A stretch of DNA of 64,000 bases from Ixodes scapularis (Eukaryota > Arthropoda > Arachnida > Ixodida > Ixodidae): positions 16,989,085 through 17,053,084 of the forward strand of contig NW_024609839.1 of the NCBI RefSeq assembly GCF_016920785.2. The letters run 5' to 3'. Each line of letters begins with the position of its first letter. Within the stretch, counting starts at the first letter, position 1. The notes beneath the pieces were generated by a model. The model made no database searches. It was not told where the DNA came from and saw only the letters and a program-made list of their open reading frames with translations. Shown piece by piece: positions 21,958 through 33,525 of the stretch. The translations under genes and the position numbers were made by a program.

Positions 21958-23157
21958 CGTGGCAATCTCCGGACCTTTAATTTCATGAAACATGTTCATT
22001 TTCAATTGTAGTTTTTTTACAGTAAATTATTTGCTCTTATAAACCCTTATAAAACTGTCACATATATATAAAAAAAAAGCTCGACATGGCAGCTATTTTT
22101 AAGACACCACCACTTCTCCTATGACACCACTTCCAACAACCTAGTACCTTTAAAGCTAGTAACCGAAAAAAGAACACAATCTTGCTTTTTACTTTTCGTA
22201 AACTCATGAAATACATTAAGGATCTCGCTGAGTACAAACCTGCTCCCAAAACAAAAACAATACTAAAGCGTCCAAGCTGAAATATTGCGAGAGACAACAG
22301 AGCAAAAATAATTGAAGGCTCAAGTGCAGCTAAACACCGCGACAAGAAGCATTCTTCTCAATGTGCCACAAGCCCTCTTCCATCCAGGATTGTTTTTTTT
22401 TCTTCTTTTTTCTTTGTGTGTGTTTCATATACTGTGGGCGTTTCTCTCCGAAATGCTCCTGGTGCGACAGCGGGTGCCAATGAACGTAATTCGCATCGAC
22501 GTACTCCCCCTCCCCGTCCTGGAGGGAGTCATTAGGGCATGGCGAACAATAGGGAAGTTAATCTGCGTGTTGGAAGGCTGTCAAAGGAGTGAAAGGGCCA
22601 AACAACATGGTATTCTTCACTCTCTCCAATAGTTTGCGTCCTCTTACGTGAACAGACGTTTTGGTCCACCAGAAGGTAGACGCGACATCGAAGGAAAAAC
22701 TAGGCGGCGCATGCTACCGCCTTCATTTCAAGGTTAAATCCGCATCCACCTCTTCATTCATCAAGCTCAGAGAACGGTACAGTTTGTAGTGCTGTAATTT
22801 CGCCGCTCTAGTTCAGTTGAAGATAGGATCATATTAGAGTAGGTAGCAGAGTGACACAGATTTTCTGTTGCCTTTTGCGTGTTTGGATACGATTTACGAA
22901 AAGGGGGGCCATTAATGTTCATGTAGGCTACTAAACGAAATTTGAACGCCGTTACCGACACTTGGCCAAAGAGTGCAAAGTAAAATTTCATAAAACAATA
23001 CATTTTAGATATAATTTATTTCCTTACCTAAGATTCGCAAAGATAGTAAAAAAAAATGTCTACGATAGATTTGGGTAATGTTCAGTTTGCCTGAACACCT
23101 CTCAATTAAAATCTTAGGCAAATTATGTGATAGATACAATTTATGCTCATTGACAGC
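21958..23157. other. No gene recognised
   Basis: Short frames of 70-106 codons in several phases without motifs; T-rich tracts around 22380-22410. Confidence 0.4.
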
Positions 23158-24821
23158 TTAAAGGGCAACTCCGCTCAATTCCGAAAAGTTTGGACTTACA
23201 TGTGATTCTTTTTCACAAAGCACCACTAAACAGCTCTACGTCTTCGGATTCGCGAAATGTGGAATATTGTTTGTGTAATATTAATTTAAACATCAGCAGA
23301 TACCGAAACCAAAAATCTGGTTGCGTCAGGCAACATTGGTCTCGTGTCTTCAGAGTCATGGCCACGTCACGTCGAACCACGTGGTATTGTGACATTCGTG
23401 GGGCAGGTACAGGACACGTGACGCGGACAGATCGCTTCCGATGGCGTGAAGGGTGATGGCCCGGGAGAGGGGGGAAAGGGAAAACACTAAAAAGGAGAGG
23501 AGGAGCAGAGAAACCGGACATGGGGAACAAGTTGGGACTGGTCGGGAGAAGCGAGTCCGAGCGTGAAGACACGCCGAGAAAAGTGCCAGGGAGCGCGCTG
23601 GAGAGAGCGCGGGAAACAACGCACCAGAAAAACACAACGGAAAGGCCACCAGCTGGCGTCAGCGCCTCCGACCCCCGAACCTTAAGAAGCCCGGATCGCC
23701 TCAACCGCAAGGCCATTCGCTAGCGTCAGCGCTCCAAGCCCCAGAACCCTGCGAGCCCGACCAGAGAAACACAACGGCCACCCGCTGGCGTCAGCGCCCC
23801 AAGCCCCCGAACCCTCCGGGCACTGAGAAGCCCGGATCGCCTCAATCGCTAGGCCACCCACTAGCGTTCGCCCAAGCCCCTGAACCCCGTGAGCCCCGGA
23901 GCCAACTCGCCCAGGCACCGGCACAGTGACAGACAGTCCGGGTCACCACCCCTTCAGAACGCCACGAAGGTCGGTGAGCTGCGGGAAGCGCCAGCACCGA
24001 CTCCTTATTAAACAGTAAATATCGTTTCGCCTCATTTCTCCTAACCCGAGCGTGGGCCCACTACAGCGCGTTTGTGCCTCCCCTGCGGGGGTCGTCACAG
24101 TATCAAAGGTCCCGTGATCCTCTATGGGACGGTGGGCGAACATAGAGCAAAGCGCAAGTGTCGTCTGCTCCGCAATTTTCGCCAATGTAGTTTGCTACAA
24201 CAGCGTGAGGAAACTTGTGAAAGACAACTCCCGGGCTGGTCAACTGATAATTATAGCAGGCAGCCACACAACATCGTGAGCCTATGGATATTTCGACATT
24301 CATCGCAGCTAGGTGTCAGAGATGCGGCCCGCGCTCGTATCGTAAACAAAACGTCCTCCTCAAGCTAGAGCAGCGGCGAGACGAAACACGCTGCTCCCAG
24401 CTTTGAGCTCCGATAAGCGCGCTGCAGGGCAGCGCAAACTAGCGCATCTGCGTTACGGTGATCACGTGGACGCCGTTCAGCCAACACCGGGAGCAGAAAC
24501 TCATGACGTCATCGTTCAATTTTGCTCTGAGAAATAAAAACAAACGAAACGTGAGCATGACGTAGTCATGCCTCTGACGTAGTGGCTCAATGTTGGGTGC
24601 TTCAACTGCGTGGCATTGACTGCGCTGACGATTGCGCCTCATGTCGCACGCTGGAGTTGGCAGATTTCGGCGACTTCACTTATTTGAAAGTTTGCTGGCC
24701 AGTTTATTAAATATATAGACAAAACTAGATCGTAATATTTGACATGTGGTCTTCCTATATGATACTGAAGAGGGATGCATAATTTTTTAAACATCAAAAA
24801 TTAAGCGGAGTTTCCCTTTAA
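23158..24821. mobile_element. TTAA-flanked non-autonomous DNA element, 1.66 kb
   Basis: The left end TTAAAGGGCAACTCCGCT and the right end AGCGGAGTTTCCCTTTAA are inverted with TTAA at both tips. The layout matches the 9554-11354 element: short AT-rich ends and a GC-rich interior that here includes a minisatellite. A 167-codon minus-strand frame (23213-23716) is Pro/Leu/Ser-rich and reads through that GC-rich part; it has no transposase features. Confidence 0.65.
23641..23900. repeat. GC-rich minisatellite, four units of about 65-75 bp
   Basis: Units start AGGCCAC or GGCCATTCGCT at about 23642, 23711, 23776 and 23851. Each carries GCTGGCGTCAGCGC or a variant, then CCAAGCCCC.GAACCCT and often GAAGCCCGGATCGCCTCAA. 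Confidence 0.7.
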
Positions 24822-24847
24822 GAAACATAAGGCGTGGTTCATTGTGT

Positions 24848-24937
24848 TAAAGGTTTTTCTTCCCGATTGGTTCTTCGGCCTCCTTTTTGGTCAAAGCTTC
24901 AACCTAATTGGCTGAAGAGCGATAATAAAATGCACGG
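24848..24937 (-). repeat. Dispersed repeat R1, copy 2
   Basis: Reverse-complement match to 14218-14310: GATTGGTTCTTCGGC, AATTGGCTGAAGAGCGATAA and TAAAATGCACGG. Confidence 0.6.
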
Positions 24938-27445
24938 AAGTCGAAATTTGCCATGCCCTGTGTTCTTGAAACTGCCAGTGACAATAATATTTCTCACATG
25001 AACAAACAAACGACCAAACCGTTTGTCGCTAGAAAATATTAATTTTTGGGGCGGACTGAGAGGTACAGAACTGGGGAATCTTGTTTACATACGTTGTGTG
25101 TGTGCGTGTGCCAGTTATGACCCTCAATAAAAAGTAATAGAAGAACCTTTCGTAATATGGTTTGTGGCGTGTCTGAAAAGGGAACTTCATAGAGTGTTCG
25201 CTAGAAAAAAAGCCGTTAGAAAACCGCTCCAGATTGCTGGGGCGAATAACTAAAAGCCAGAAACTCACCAGCAGCCTACCCACACACTCCACACATGTAT
25301 TCGTGCTCACACCTAACTATATCTTAACGCGCCCCTTCTGTTTCTGTCCAAAGCCAGGATCGGACGCCAAAGCCAGGTCGAGCCAATCCCCTGTTTACGA
25401 GCCGGACCAAAACTTCCTCTGCTCGCAGCAAGCGCGCACGCACACACACACAAAGCAAAATAGGCACTCCATCGCCCCCGAAATCCTCCAGCTCCCCTTA
25501 GAGCCATGGGAACCAATCCACGACTGACCCTTCATCGATTTTCGAAAACACGCGTTGACGCGCACCGAAAGTTGGCTATCCCTCGCAAGAAAAGTGGCAC
25601 GGGTATAGGAGGGGGGGGGGGGGGGGGGGGGGGGCAGCCAAAACTTTGCTAAGGGGGAGCACCTCTCATGAAAAGCAGCAACCCCGCCCCATGCCTAAAT
25701 GGCACAGAAATGTAGGGGCGCGCTCCCTAAGACCCTTCATCCTCGTTCCTAATCCTGGGATTCTGTCGCTCTCTCTCTTTTTCTTCCCATCACTTCTGTT
25801 TATGGAACAAGCGTACACAGTAAAATTCAGATATAGTCGCGAAACCCATTTTAATGTAAACTAGGAGGAGTTGCTTCGTGCGCTTTATTAATATTTCGGC
25901 TCACTAGCGCCAACAAAACGGAGGCATCCTCCTTGTTGTGGGGCGTATATGTTCTTTAGAGTAAACAAAACAAATACTTAATCTACTTTTTTTTTCCAGG
26001 TTCAACGATTGTCACTACAAGTCATGGTTGGATGTGTACATTATAAAATAGCAAATGTGCGCAGTTCATTTTTTTTGTTTTGTGTGTGTATAGGCATACC
26101 AAACGCGCCGACGTTTTGGTAAGGAACTAAATTATATTCTTGTCTATCTCCTTCCCTACGAAGTCTCTGAGAGAAACGTAATGTGACTAGGAACATTAGA
26201 GAATATTCTATAGTTGATATTTCAGCCGATGTAGCATTGATGCGTACGCGAAGAATCCGTAGTTGTTGACCAGACGTTTTGGGCGAAGCCTACCTTGCAT
26301 TTCTTACCCTGCAACATTAGGAAACCTTATGAGGTTAGAGCAGTAAAACTTCTGTTTCAAAAGTTGCCAACACTCGTCTGACCAGCAAAGAGGAGAAGCG
26401 TAAATTTTGATAGGGCAGGAGGTGCAAGCGACCACCCATAAACGGGTTTATAAAGAACACCATATGTCTATTCGTCCAAGCATTCGTTTTAATATTTGTT
26501 TTGGAAAAACTGAATGATTAAAGCACTTCACAGTCACGGAATATAGAAAAAATTGCCACAAATGTGCACTGGTTTAGGCCCTAATAATGTGATGTTATCA
26601 TAAGGCCGACTTAGATAAGCCCAAGCCTAATAATAATGACAAATATTGAATATAAGCTTACTATAAGTCGACTTGAATTGAATTGATCTAGGTAAACAGT
26701 TTTTCAACTGTGGTTTATGTCCAGGTTCATCCATAAGTAAATTTATTAAAGAATCAACATGCGTGATGTCACCAGGAACAAAATTACTCATGTCTGGCCT
26801 CTCATTTATTGGCCAGGAGGTCGAAGTGTACGGGGCGCTTTGCCCAGCTTGTTTTACATAGATCTAGGTCTTTACCCAACACAAGGCCTGTGTACTGGAT
26901 TCTTGACGTCATCTTCCTTGATTGAGCTCAGTTCAGCTAGGAATCGTGTTAAATTCGTTCTTCAGTGAGAATTAGCGTTGGGCTGACTTAGCATAACAGT
27001 AGTAACATAAACAAATAATCTATGTCGCTGTTTTTTCTAATGGGCATAGTTCTTAAGTAGCCTCGCGGCGGTTAGAGACTAACGTGTATTCAAAGACTTA
27101 AGGAAAAGCAGGCAATTTCAAAGTTGCAGGGCTCTGGCAACCGGTAAGTTAAAAATTGCAACAAATTCTTATACGATGATGTATTTCACGTCCATTTCAC
27201 CAAAATTTCACATAGTCATTGCGGGGATGTACACGACTCAATGTTAGTCTCAGCTTTCGACAAACATCACAGGCTTCCTAAATTTTGCAGTGTCTCGACT
27301 CGACTCTGCGCTTTTAATAGACGCTCACACGACCCCAGGCTACCCGTGAGTAAAACAAAAACTGAAAATACCGGCGTGTTTTTTTAGCCATTGCTTTCTA
27401 CATTTTATGTGCATCATTTTAGACAATCTACTAATATGTCTATTG
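24938..27445. other. No gene recognised; longest G run of the window
   Basis: Holds a G24 run (25611-25634), an (AC)n tract (about 25439-25452) and otherwise ordinary sequence. Frames of up to 97 codons lack family features. Confidence 0.45.
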
Positions 27446-27805
27446 CCCTTTTTGCAGCAACACCGCCTAATGTTGCTGCAACCTTGCATGAACATATGCC
27501 CCCCCTTGTTCGCATATTGCCCTTCTTGCAGCAGGATGTCTTAGTGTCGCTGCAAGGCAGCCGGAAAACTAAATGTTTTGCAGCAATATCTTAATATTGT
27601 AGAAACACATTCCTGTTGCTGCATCCTTGCCTGTGCACGTGCTTTTCATGTTTTTATGTTTCCCTTCCGGCAGTAGCACGTCTAAGTGTCTCTTGAAGGT
27701 TGCAGCAAATGTAAGGAGTTTTGCTGCAAAACCTTTCACTGCAGCTGCAAACTTGCATTGAAATATGCTCCCTACATGATCATGTTCCCCTTCTCGCAGC
27801 AACTC
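27446..27805. repeat. Degenerate tandem repeat with TGCAGC/GCTGCA pairs
   Basis: CCCTT(T/C)..GCAG(C/T)A begins units at about 27446, 27520, 27661 and 27784. Each is followed by TCTAAGTGTC- or CTAATGTTGC-like sequence, then TTGCA...CATATGC/ATATGCTCC. Spacing of about 75, 140 and 123 bp shows insertions within units. Confidence 0.55.
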
Positions 27806-29227
27806 ATTTTTGCCCTGCTTTTGCTTAGTATGTACGCGTACCCTCGGTGAAACTTACTTGATTCAACTTCAGCTGTGCTATAGCCTTCAATGCGCTGAGC
27901 CGGTTATGAACCAACTTTCGCGATGTGTGAGGGCTACTTAGAAGGTACATAAAAAAAAAAGAATTATCGCATCGGATAATCAGTGCACAAAAAGGGATGA
28001 GATGATTTAATTGTGACTTCCCGGCTAATCTAGAGTAATCCTATGAAACGCCCCGTGAGACCCAAGTGTTATGACTTGACAAAGCGTGATTAAAGCAGAC
28101 CTTGCTGTGCCACCTATCTTCACCATTAGTATTCTGCTTTTATTCTTGTTTCCATAAACAAGAGTTGTCCGTAATGAGTTCTAAATTACAAAAAAAAAAC
28201 GCACATAATTATGTAAAAATGTATTTTATACATTTTCGTCAAATGCCAAACGGATGTGATAGCACAAAGGTTCCTACACTACTGCACAGCTATCATTCCT
28301 GCCCACCGGAAACCAAGGGAGTGGAGGGTACTTTTAGAGCAACGCTTACCCCCCCAGGTCACTCCGCGCGGCGCAACGCCATTGGTCGCGAATGCTACGA
28401 CGTCAAACAGCTGCGCTTCGATGCTGGCACTCTCCCTCGTGGCCTCGTTTAGAGCGACCAACACCGACACGAGCAAGTAAGGTCCGTGTAGTGTTGTAAT
28501 AGAAATCTACTGTAAAATAACCTGTAATTGGGGCTAGTTTATAAAGGATGGCGCAAGGTGCAAAAAGCAACGGGCCCAAAGAAGAAGGCAAACAAACGTA
28601 CCTTTTTTCCTGTGTCCATTGTTTTTCGCGCGTTACAGCATGCTTTCCAATATAAAGGTATCGCTTTAAAAAGGCGACCACACAACCGGTGTGACAGCAT
28701 GTGAAAGCACACAAAGCAGAACGGTGCCGACGGTGTCTTCAATGCCCCTCTTTCCGCCCCTGCCGCCCTCTCGTGCGAATAATAGGAACCCGGCGGGCAC
28801 CGAAGCCCCGCCGAGGGCTTGGCGGCGTCACAAAACGTTTCTCGCCAGCACGTCGCGAAGCTTAGTGTCGATCCGCCGCGGGGCTTAGCGCCTTTCGGCG
28901 AACTAGCGTGGAGCCTTAACGCTGCGCTGCTCGGACCCGCTCGCTAGTGGCGCCGAGCGGTGTCGAAAGTTCGGGTGACTGGTACTAGTTCGTTCCGCCC
29001 CAGACATTTCTGAACAACTCTTCCCGTTGTGGCCCCGGTCGTAATGTCCGCTCCGAACTTTTGCGTCTTTAAAGCAGGCTTGTATAAAACAACCTTCAAA
29101 AACAAAAAGCAGCCTTAAAATCTGAGAAAACGTTTTTGTCAGAATACGTCTCTTGATGGGCGAACGGAGAAGAGCGGTTAGAGTCACTGTCAACTTAAGA
29201 AACGGAGGGTATGGCGAATCTTCTGTA
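27806..29227. other. No gene recognised; CpG-dense block at 28730-28970
   Basis: A GC- and CpG-rich block (for example GCCCCGCCGAGGGC, GATCCGCCGCGGGG) stands out from AT-rich neighbours. I see no splice-supported frame, so a promoter call would be speculative. Confidence 0.4.
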
Positions 29228-29310
29228 CTTTGTTATCCTTTCGTAGCCAATCATGTTGAGGCACGAGCCGATAAGAACCAGGAACAACCAGTAACGAAGC
29301 AAGAAACGAG
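29228..29310 (+). repeat. Dispersed repeat R1, copy 3 (diverged)
   Basis: GTAGCCAATCATGTTGAGGC, GCCGATAAGAACCAGG and CGAAGCAAGAAACGAG correspond to 14218-14310. Confidence 0.45.
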
Positions 29311-29422
29311 AAAGACGCCCCCCCTCTCCCTCCCTTTTCCTTAGTAGTCAGAGACCATAAAACCCATCAGTCACTGGTAAAGTGAAAGCGTTTTATTTTG
29401 GCATACAACTGTTAGTACAATT

Positions 29423-30727
29423 ATGGTGCCTGGAACGCGTCTCCGACTGGTGTGTTTAGCGTCCTATGCTGCCCACCAGAGATGGAGAGTATTTCAAATA
29501 CTTTGTGTATTTTGCATTTGTATTTAATTACAAATTGGGTAATGTATTTGACGTGTGAATTTAAATACTAAAACGTGAGTATTTCAAATACTATTGTAGT
29601 TACATACAATTTTGTGGGGGAAAATACATCTCTTAAATTTATTGTCACGGTCCAGAGCAGGAAGAAAGCTACGTTCTGCACCAAATGCAGTGTCTCTCAA
29701 TCAAGCACAAGCGTTTAGTGACTTTGTGATTACGGTACTAGTCCAGGGCAAGAATAGTGACGAAATCGACGTTCACCGGCAGACTGGCTAACTAAATGCC
29801 TGTGACAACTTGTGATACTTTCCAGCCTGATTTCCATCAATATTTTTGCCTGGAACATTCCAAATGCGCGGGTCGTCCAGATTTTCGTAACTGGTGCGAG
29901 TTGCAACAGTAAAAAACCCTCTAGCTAGTGCTGCGCGTCTTGGTCGTCTCGGTTATTTGTTGGTCTATAACAAAATGTAATCGACAAAAAAAAGCTGCTT
30001 AAAGCTCTCTACTTTTTTCAACTATTACGTTCAAGCTGATTACATTTTTTTGCGATTATATTTCTATTACGTTACTAGAGCCTCGCACACTAAATCCCGA
30101 GTGTGCGATGCAAAATTAAAATGAGATACCCAGAAAGCCGTTGCAGGTGTCCTGAAGTCGCTGACGCACATTTTGAGGAATGTATTTGAGAAAGTATTTG
30201 AAGGAGACCAAATAAATTTGGTTGTATTTGTATCTTGTACTTAAATGCTCTTTGGAAATGCAATTAGATTTGTAATTAAATACATTTTTGACAAAGTATT
30301 TTGCATTTGTATTTCGATACATATTTGCATGTATTTTGCACATCCCTGCTGCCCATACATCAAAAGTGGTCCCCAAGTGGCAACAAATGACGTTACAGAA
30401 GCCGGAGGGTCATGCTGTTGACTGTCGCAATCCTGGCGGTTGGCCGTAGAAATGCTGGCGAAAAACGCGAGCGAACGCGCGTGTCGCTGGCGTCACGCCG
30501 TCCCAGGTGTCCCAACTTTCGGCTGCTGTAGCTTCCGAGGACTGTCACAGTGGGAAGCGACCTGCAGCAGAACAGGCGTCTGCCATATCCACCATAGCTG
30601 CTGAGACACCAACAGGGTTGCGACCGGCGACAACATGACACTTGTATGACGTCACCAGGCGGAAATCGAGGGACCACTTTTTTGGGCGCGGTAAACAGAC
30701 CAGGCGGAGACGCGTTCCAGGCACCAT
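29423..30727. mobile_element. TIR element M, copy 1, split by a hAT element
   Basis: The left TIR ATGGTGCCTGGAACGCGTCT and the right end AGACGCGTTCCAGGCACCAT are perfect inverses and extend further inward (CTGGTGTGTTTA against TAAACAGACCAG). Flanks AGTACAATT (29414-29422) and AGTACAAGG (30728-30736) look like a partly decayed 9-bp target duplication, as used by Mutator-type elements. The hAT element at 29477-30348 interrupts it; without that insert it is about 430 bp. Confidence 0.75.
29477..30348. mobile_element. Non-autonomous hAT element nested in element M
   Basis: Starts CAGAGATGGAGAGTATTT and ends AATACATGCAAATATG-like sequence read in reverse, closing with CATCCCTG. Tips CAGAGATG/CATCCCTG are typical hAT TIRs. 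Flanking CTGCCCAC (29469-29476) and CTGCCCAT (30349-30356) are an 8-bp TSD with one mismatch fitting nTnnnnAn. Both ends contain many GTATTTGAAATAC-like words. No transposase is readable. Confidence 0.85.
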
Positions 30728-30736
30728 AGTACAAGG

Positions 30737-31277
30737 CCGTTTCACGTTGTATTAGTTTAACTGAATGTTTTGGAATCTTTCATTATTTTGCAGGAACTGC
30801 TTTTTAGAACTCCGAGCATTATATGCGTGGCACTGTTAGCACAAATACGACGTCGGTGTTTTTATTAGTTTAGTTATATTTTGAAACAGCTTCAGCGGGA
30901 ATCAAAGTAAACCATTTAGGCTTGAGCCCCAAATGAGGACTGTCCATCACATTATAGGTGAGCCAGTGAAAAATGCGCCCGCGGTACGTACGTAGATAAT
31001 TGGCCCTCACTTTCCTCCCTAGTTTCTTCTTACAACGCTTATAAAAATAACAACATTATGGGTGGTCTTCACTGGACACTACATTTGAAGGGACTGTTCG
31101 CAAGACATGTTCGGGATTAGTTCTTATTTCTGGCCTCCCAAAGAAAATAATCTTGATGGTGTGCAAAGTTGGAAGGGGATGCTGTGTAGTGTTGCAAGCG
31201 TTGTGGAAACCTGCCGACAGCACGTTCACAGCAGCAGCGCGATCGGCCAAGGCCGCCAGTGAACACCGCCTGTAAAT
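30737..31277. other. Spacer between M copies, nothing recognised
   Basis: No motifs, TIRs or coding signature. Confidence 0.4.
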
Positions 31278-31693
31278 ACGGTTCCTGGAACGCGTCTCCG
31301 ACTGGTGTGTTTAGCGCCCTATTCCGCGCATGCATACGAAGTGGTCCAAAAGTGGTAACAAATGACGTCACAAAAGCCGAAGCGTCATGCTGACAGATGT
31401 CGCGATCCTGGCTGTTGGTCGTAGACATTCTGGCAAAAAGCAGGCGCCAACGCCAGGTCGCCGTCGTCACAGCGTCACAACTCCTGGCTGCCTAATCTTC
31501 CGTGCACTGTCAAACTGGAGAGCGACCTGGAGCAGAACAGTTGCTCGCCACTTCCACCACCGCTGCTGGAATACCTCCAGGATCGCGACCGACGACAGTA
31601 TGCCACTTTTAAGACGTCACAGGGCGGAAATCGGTGGACCGATTTCTTTGGAAGCGGTAAACACACCAGTCGGAAACACGTTCCAAGCATAAT
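31278..31693. mobile_element. TIR element M, copy 2
   Basis: Same order as copy 1: TTCCTGGAACGCGTCTCCG and ACTGGTGTGTTTAGCG at left, GTGGTCC..AAGTGG, AAATGACGTCAC, the central GCGACCTG.AGCAGAACAG segment, and CGGTAAACACACCAGTCGG with CGTTCCAAGC at right. It is uninterrupted and about 416 bp. No clear TSD. Confidence 0.7.
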
Positions 31694-31769
31694 CTCAGGC
31701 ATCAAAAGAGGTGGTGTCCACGTGGGCAAGCGCGCTCGGGCAGTCCGTGCGCAATCCACGTTTGTCCCA

Positions 31770-32360
31770 TATGGGGCAGGGTGGGCATGCCCAACATCGG
31801 CTGCCGAGGCAGTGCCGCGGTGTGCCCCACCTCAGATTTTCGAGGGCATGAAAGGGGCACAGCGTGGACATGCCCAACTTGGGCTCCCTACACAATACCC
31901 TCGTGGGTGCCAACTTGGCAAAGCGAGGGCATGCCCAATCAGGGTTTCCCGTGCAATACCACCGTGGGTCAAACTTCAGCTGTGCGGGCGTAGAGTTAGT
32001 GCAAATGTGGGCTTCAGGAGGAAAAAGTATAGGCGTGCCCAACTTGGCTTGAGCGTGGAATACCTCCGTAGGTCCCACCTCGGCAATGCGGGGGCAGGGC
32101 TAGCGAAGATATGGTCAAAGTGTGGGCACGCCCGAGTTGTGCTGCACGTGTAAAAAGCCCCTGGCACCCACCTCCTATCCACGTGGGTCAAATGCGATAT
32201 GTGGGCTACACGGCGGCAAAGTTTGAGCGTGCCCGATTGAGCTAGCCATTTAAAACCACCGTTGGTTCCACCTCGGCTCTGCAAGGGCCAAGTTTACGTA
32301 GACGGGAGATCCAAGGGGCAAAGCGGGGGCATGCCAAACTTGGACCACCTGTGCAACTCC
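31770..32360. repeat. About 100-bp minisatellite with a GGGCATGCCC core
   Basis: The core GGGCATGCCCAAC or a variant recurs at about 31775, 31867, 31928, 32031, 32123, 32229 and 32328. Between cores lie CAATACC.CCGTGGGT, CACCTCGGC and AAAG.G.GGGCA words. Frames on both strands are by-products of the repeat. Confidence 0.75.
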
Positions 32361-32557
32361 AAAAATGACACTTTCCTTCAGTCTTGAGAATACGTACTCC
32401 GCGTTCTGTAAATTCAGCAAAGGAGATTGATTTAATTTAATATTAAATCACCGCAGACTAACTTTAAACATGAGAAAATATGTTCAGGCTTGCAAAGGTT
32501 CATTACTATAAAAAAAATTGGTTCTGTGTATGTTTATACGACCTAGGTAGAACTTGG

Positions 32558-32809
32558 TCTGCCTCAACGTGCGACAAGTCTCCCAGCTGTAGATGAGAAA
32601 GTTAACCAGTGCAGTACAACCGCTAACCTGGGGTTTTTAACGTGCATCACGCAGTAGTGATACACGACCATACGCCGGTACGATACTCATCCAGATTGAA
32701 ACGGCTCACGGACGGGGATTGAACCCAGGATGCTGGGTTCTGAAGCGCGAGCTTTCGCTCCACGTGCTCCGACCTGGTGCGCGCTGGCCCACTTTGCCAC
32801 CGATCCCCC
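32558..32809 (-). mobile_element. tRNA-derived SINE
   Basis: Read on the minus strand from 32809: GGGGATCGG, then a good Pol III A box TGGCAAAGTGGG (about 32788-32799), a longer-than-tRNA middle, and the B box GGTTCAATCCC (about 32715-32725). A tRNA-unrelated body follows, down to CAGAC near 32558. The body recurs at 20584-20689. The long middle could reflect a long-variable-arm ancestor such as tRNA-Ser, as in the tick Ruka SINE family, but I cannot confirm that identity. Confidence 0.7.
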
Positions 32810-33184
32810 TTTACTATCAAATCACTACTTAGCGTGTGTTGAGAAGGCCATTTTTTATGGGGTGCAATTGTTTACGCACAGTATTTAATTTGAGGTAGAT
32901 TTCCACACAAGCACGTCAGAGTGAGCTATGCATCTTTATTGCCTGTTTAACAGAACTTTAAATGAAGCGTGCACAGGGTTTTGTTCAATTTTGCATAGTT
33001 GAAATGCTCATTTTTTTATGATGTCGCTCGATACGTTTTATTGATCTATCAAAATGGTAATGTTACTTCCAATGGGCACATGAAAAAAGGGAGGCATGTT
33101 TAATTTGGGATGCACTGCAATACCCCAAACCGTAGGGGAATAATAAAATTTTTCGACACAAAACTAATAGGTCCCCGGAGGGAT

Positions 33185-33525
33185 TACATGTGGGCTGCCC
33201 ACGTCGGCCCACTCTAGGTCCCACAAGGGCCTTCCTCGTGGGACCCACAGTACGGGTAAGTGCGCACGTGGGCTGACCACTTACGCCTCCTATGGTCCCC
33301 ACGAGAGGGGGACCCTCGTGAGCTGTCGAAGTAGAACCACTGAGAGAGTCCCACAAACAGAGCCTACCTGGGCTGCAAAAATAGGCTCCCTGTTGGTCCT
33401 CCCAGGCAGCCCAGGTGGGCTGCCCAAGTGCGCCCTACTGGGGCCCGAATTTCGAAACTGATATGGGGTCCACGTGGCTGCCCACGTGGGACACCCGTCG
33501 GCCCTCGTTTTGGGGACCACTTTGT
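33185..33525. repeat. Minisatellite with a CCCACGTGGG core
   Basis: GTGGGCTGCCCACGT, GGCCCAC, CACGTGGGCTGACCAC and CCACGTGGCTGCCCACGTGG recur, spaced irregularly at about 60-110 bp, with GGTCCC.C and GGACC.C words between. The core is self-complementary. Confidence 0.6.

Noticed and set aside
23213..23716. 167-codon minus-strand frame as a gene
   Set aside because: Pro/Leu/Ser-rich, crosses from element end into GC-rich filler, no signature.
28730..28970. CpG-dense block as a host promoter
   Set aside because: No initiation signals, exon or gene nearby could be identified; many repeats here are equally CpG-rich.
31722..32153. Overlapping frames of 127-143 codons on both strands
   Set aside because: They are translations of the 100-bp minisatellite, with repeat-length periodicity and no independent signature.
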